A stretch of 64,000 nucleotides of DNA from NCBI RefSeq assembly GCF_040760075.1, contig NZ_CP142884.1, positions 992,001 through 1,056,000 of the forward strand, in the 5' to 3' direction. Positions 62,861-64,000 of the stretch are shown piece by piece (position 1 is the stretch's first letter; the number at the start of each line of letters is the position of its first letter). Below the pieces are notes generated by a model. It had not been told where the DNA came from. It saw only the letters and a list, made by a program, of their open reading frames with translations, and did no database searches. The translations under genes and the position numbers were made by a program. Source of the stretch: Sphingobacterium sp. R2 (lineage in GTDB: Bacteria > Bacteroidota > Bacteroidia > Sphingobacteriales > Sphingobacteriaceae).

Positions 62861-64000
62861 ATGAAAACTTTTTTAGACGACAATTTTTTATTGAACACGA
62901 ATACAGCGATTGAACTGTATCACAATTATTCAAAACAGCTGCCCATCATTGATTACCATAATCACTTGATTCCGGAGCAGATCGCAAACGATGTTAAATT
63001 TGAAAATATCAGCCAGGTTTGGTTAAATGGTGATCATTATAAATGGCGGGCCATGCGCGCAAATGGGGTCGATGAGCATTTTATCACTGGCGATGCCCCA
63101 GATGAAGAAAAATTTGCGAAATGGGCAGAGACAGTACCTTATACTTTGCGTAATCCACTCTATCATTGGACGCATCTTGAATTACAGCGTTATTTTGGAA
63201 TTACTGATATCTTATCGCCAAAAACCGCTTCTAAAATATATGCAGATACTGCTTCCAAATTGAGCCAAGACAGCTATTCTGTACGTGGTCTGCTTAAAAT
63301 GATGAACGTAGAAGTTGTCTGCACAACAGACGACCCGATCGATAGCCTAGCATTTCATCAACAGTTTGCAAAAGAGCACGAATCGTTCAAGATGCTACCT
63401 GCATTTCGCCCCGACAAAGCAATGAACTCGGACGATATTATTGCTTTAAATCAATACATCGATAAACTTGAAGAGGTAAGTGACATTCAAATCAATAGCC
63501 TAGGAACATACCTAAAAGCATTAAAATCAAGACATGATTTCTTTGCTGCCAACGGATGCAAAGTATCGGATCACGGATTGGAACAAATCTACGCGGAAGA
63601 CTATACCGAGACAGAAATCGTAGCAATCTTTGATAAAATTCGGACAAAAAAGGAAATTTCTATCGCAGAAAACCTAAAATTTAAATCTGCGATGCTGATT
63701 TATTTTGCCGAATGGGACCATGAAAAAGGATGGGTTCAGCAATACCATCTGGGCGCACTACGCAATAACAATGCGCGTATGCATCGTTTGATAGGCCCAG
63801 ATACTGGATGGGATTCTATTGGAGATTTTAGTCAGGCGCGTGCATTGTCAAAATTTTTGAATAAATTAGACAATCAAGATAAGCTAACCAAAACCATCTT
63901 GTACAATCTCAATCCTGCAGACAACGAACTTATTGCCACCATGATCGGTAATTTCAATGATGGTTCTATCAAAGGGAAGATTCAATTTGGCTCAGCTTGG
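62861..64000 (+). CDS. uxaC: Glucuronate/galacturonate isomerase, 3' end beyond the window
   Basis: 380 codons are open from the ATG at 62861 (MKTFLDDNFLLNTNTAIELY) to the end of the window. Motifs: IIDYHNHLIP with metal-binding histidines, TLRNPLYHWTHLEL, CTTDDPID. It converts galacturonate to tagaturonate (and glucuronate to fructuronate), the first step of the uxa pathway. Starts 13 bases after uxaA. Confidence 0.93.
   Translation, partial: MKTFLDDNFLLNTNTAIELYHNYSKQLPIIDYHNHLIPEQIANDVKFENISQVWLNGDHYKWRAMRANGVDEHFITGDAPDEEKFAKWAETVPYTLRNPLYHWTHLELQRYFGITDILSPKTASKIYADTASKLSQDSYSVRGLLKMMNVEVVCTTDDPIDSLAFHQQFAKEHESFKMLPAFRPDKAMNSDDIIALNQYIDKLEEVSDIQINSLGTYLKALKSRHDFFAANGCKVSDHGLEQIYAEDYTETEIVAIFDKIRTKKEISIAENLKFKSAMLIYFAEWDHEKGWVQQYHLGALRNNNARMHRLIGPDTGWDSIGDFSQARALSKFLNKLDNQDKLTKTILYNLNPADNELIATMIGNFNDGSIKGKIQFGSAW

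Overview
The window looks like chromosomal DNA of a Sphingobacteriaceae-type Bacteroidota, most likely Sphingobacterium or a close relative. This rests on the SusC/SusD pair with its DUF5689 lipoprotein, the DUF4293, DUF937 and DUF3820 genes, the SufBCD and FtsH/RsfS/LUD neighbourhoods, lipoproteins with SC lipoboxes, and Bacteroidetes-type promoters (a TTG -33 element about 20 bp from a TAnnTTTG -7 element) in front of several genes. Most of the window is ordinary core genome with short operons separated by clear hairpin terminators.

Layout. 1-3050 is AT-rich accessory DNA: a truncated clostripain-family (C11) lipoprotein peptidase, diverging from an unknown lipoprotein and a small beta-barrel-like protein. 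3095-3434 is an ORF-less group II intron remnant abutting the asd terminator. 3496-8767 holds asd, an L-threonine dehydrogenase with a long leader and a possible 26-codon small ORF, yebC, a repeat protein with a perfect 114-bp tandem duplication, and a DeoR regulator. 8791-13018 is a small polysaccharide cluster (flippase, three glycosyltransferases, a DUF3820 protein). 13105-14924 has trhO and a DUF937 protein. 15049-21420 is a SusC-SusD-DUF5689 operon. 22059-30847 has trmB, fcl, a YtxH/holin-like/unknown trio, a ComM-type ATPase, rhomboid, LUD, ftsH and rsfS. 30895-41145 has birA, a DsbD split over two genes, pfkA, a TlpA-like thioredoxin, two TPM proteins, lemA, an FAD oxidoreductase and tRNA-Gly. 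41717-53675 has sufBCD, an Lrp-type regulator, ung, DUF4293, an acyltransferase, an ABC exporter with truA, and murF.

53869-64000 is a co-directional pectin-degradation operon that runs off the window: pectin methylesterase, GH28 polygalacturonase, a GH105 unsaturated galacturonyl hydrolase whose reading frame breaks at an A7 run before its C-terminal domain, a PL10 pectate lyase, then uxaB, uxaA and the start of uxaC. Together these demethylate pectin, cut the chain, remove unsaturated ends and feed galacturonate towards 2-keto-3-deoxygluconate. A 9-bp dyad in front of the first gene is a candidate operator.

Observations most worth following: a nearly identical 35-bp promoter element in front of three unrelated genes (fcl, a DUF4293 gene, murF) with a weaker relative at pfkA; the -1 frame change at an A AAA AAG heptamer in the GH105 gene; two intergenic 11-bp-period repeat arrays, each bounded by 7-bp inverted repeats; and the intron remnant. 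I did not find a gene cluster that I can defend as a wholly new biological system.
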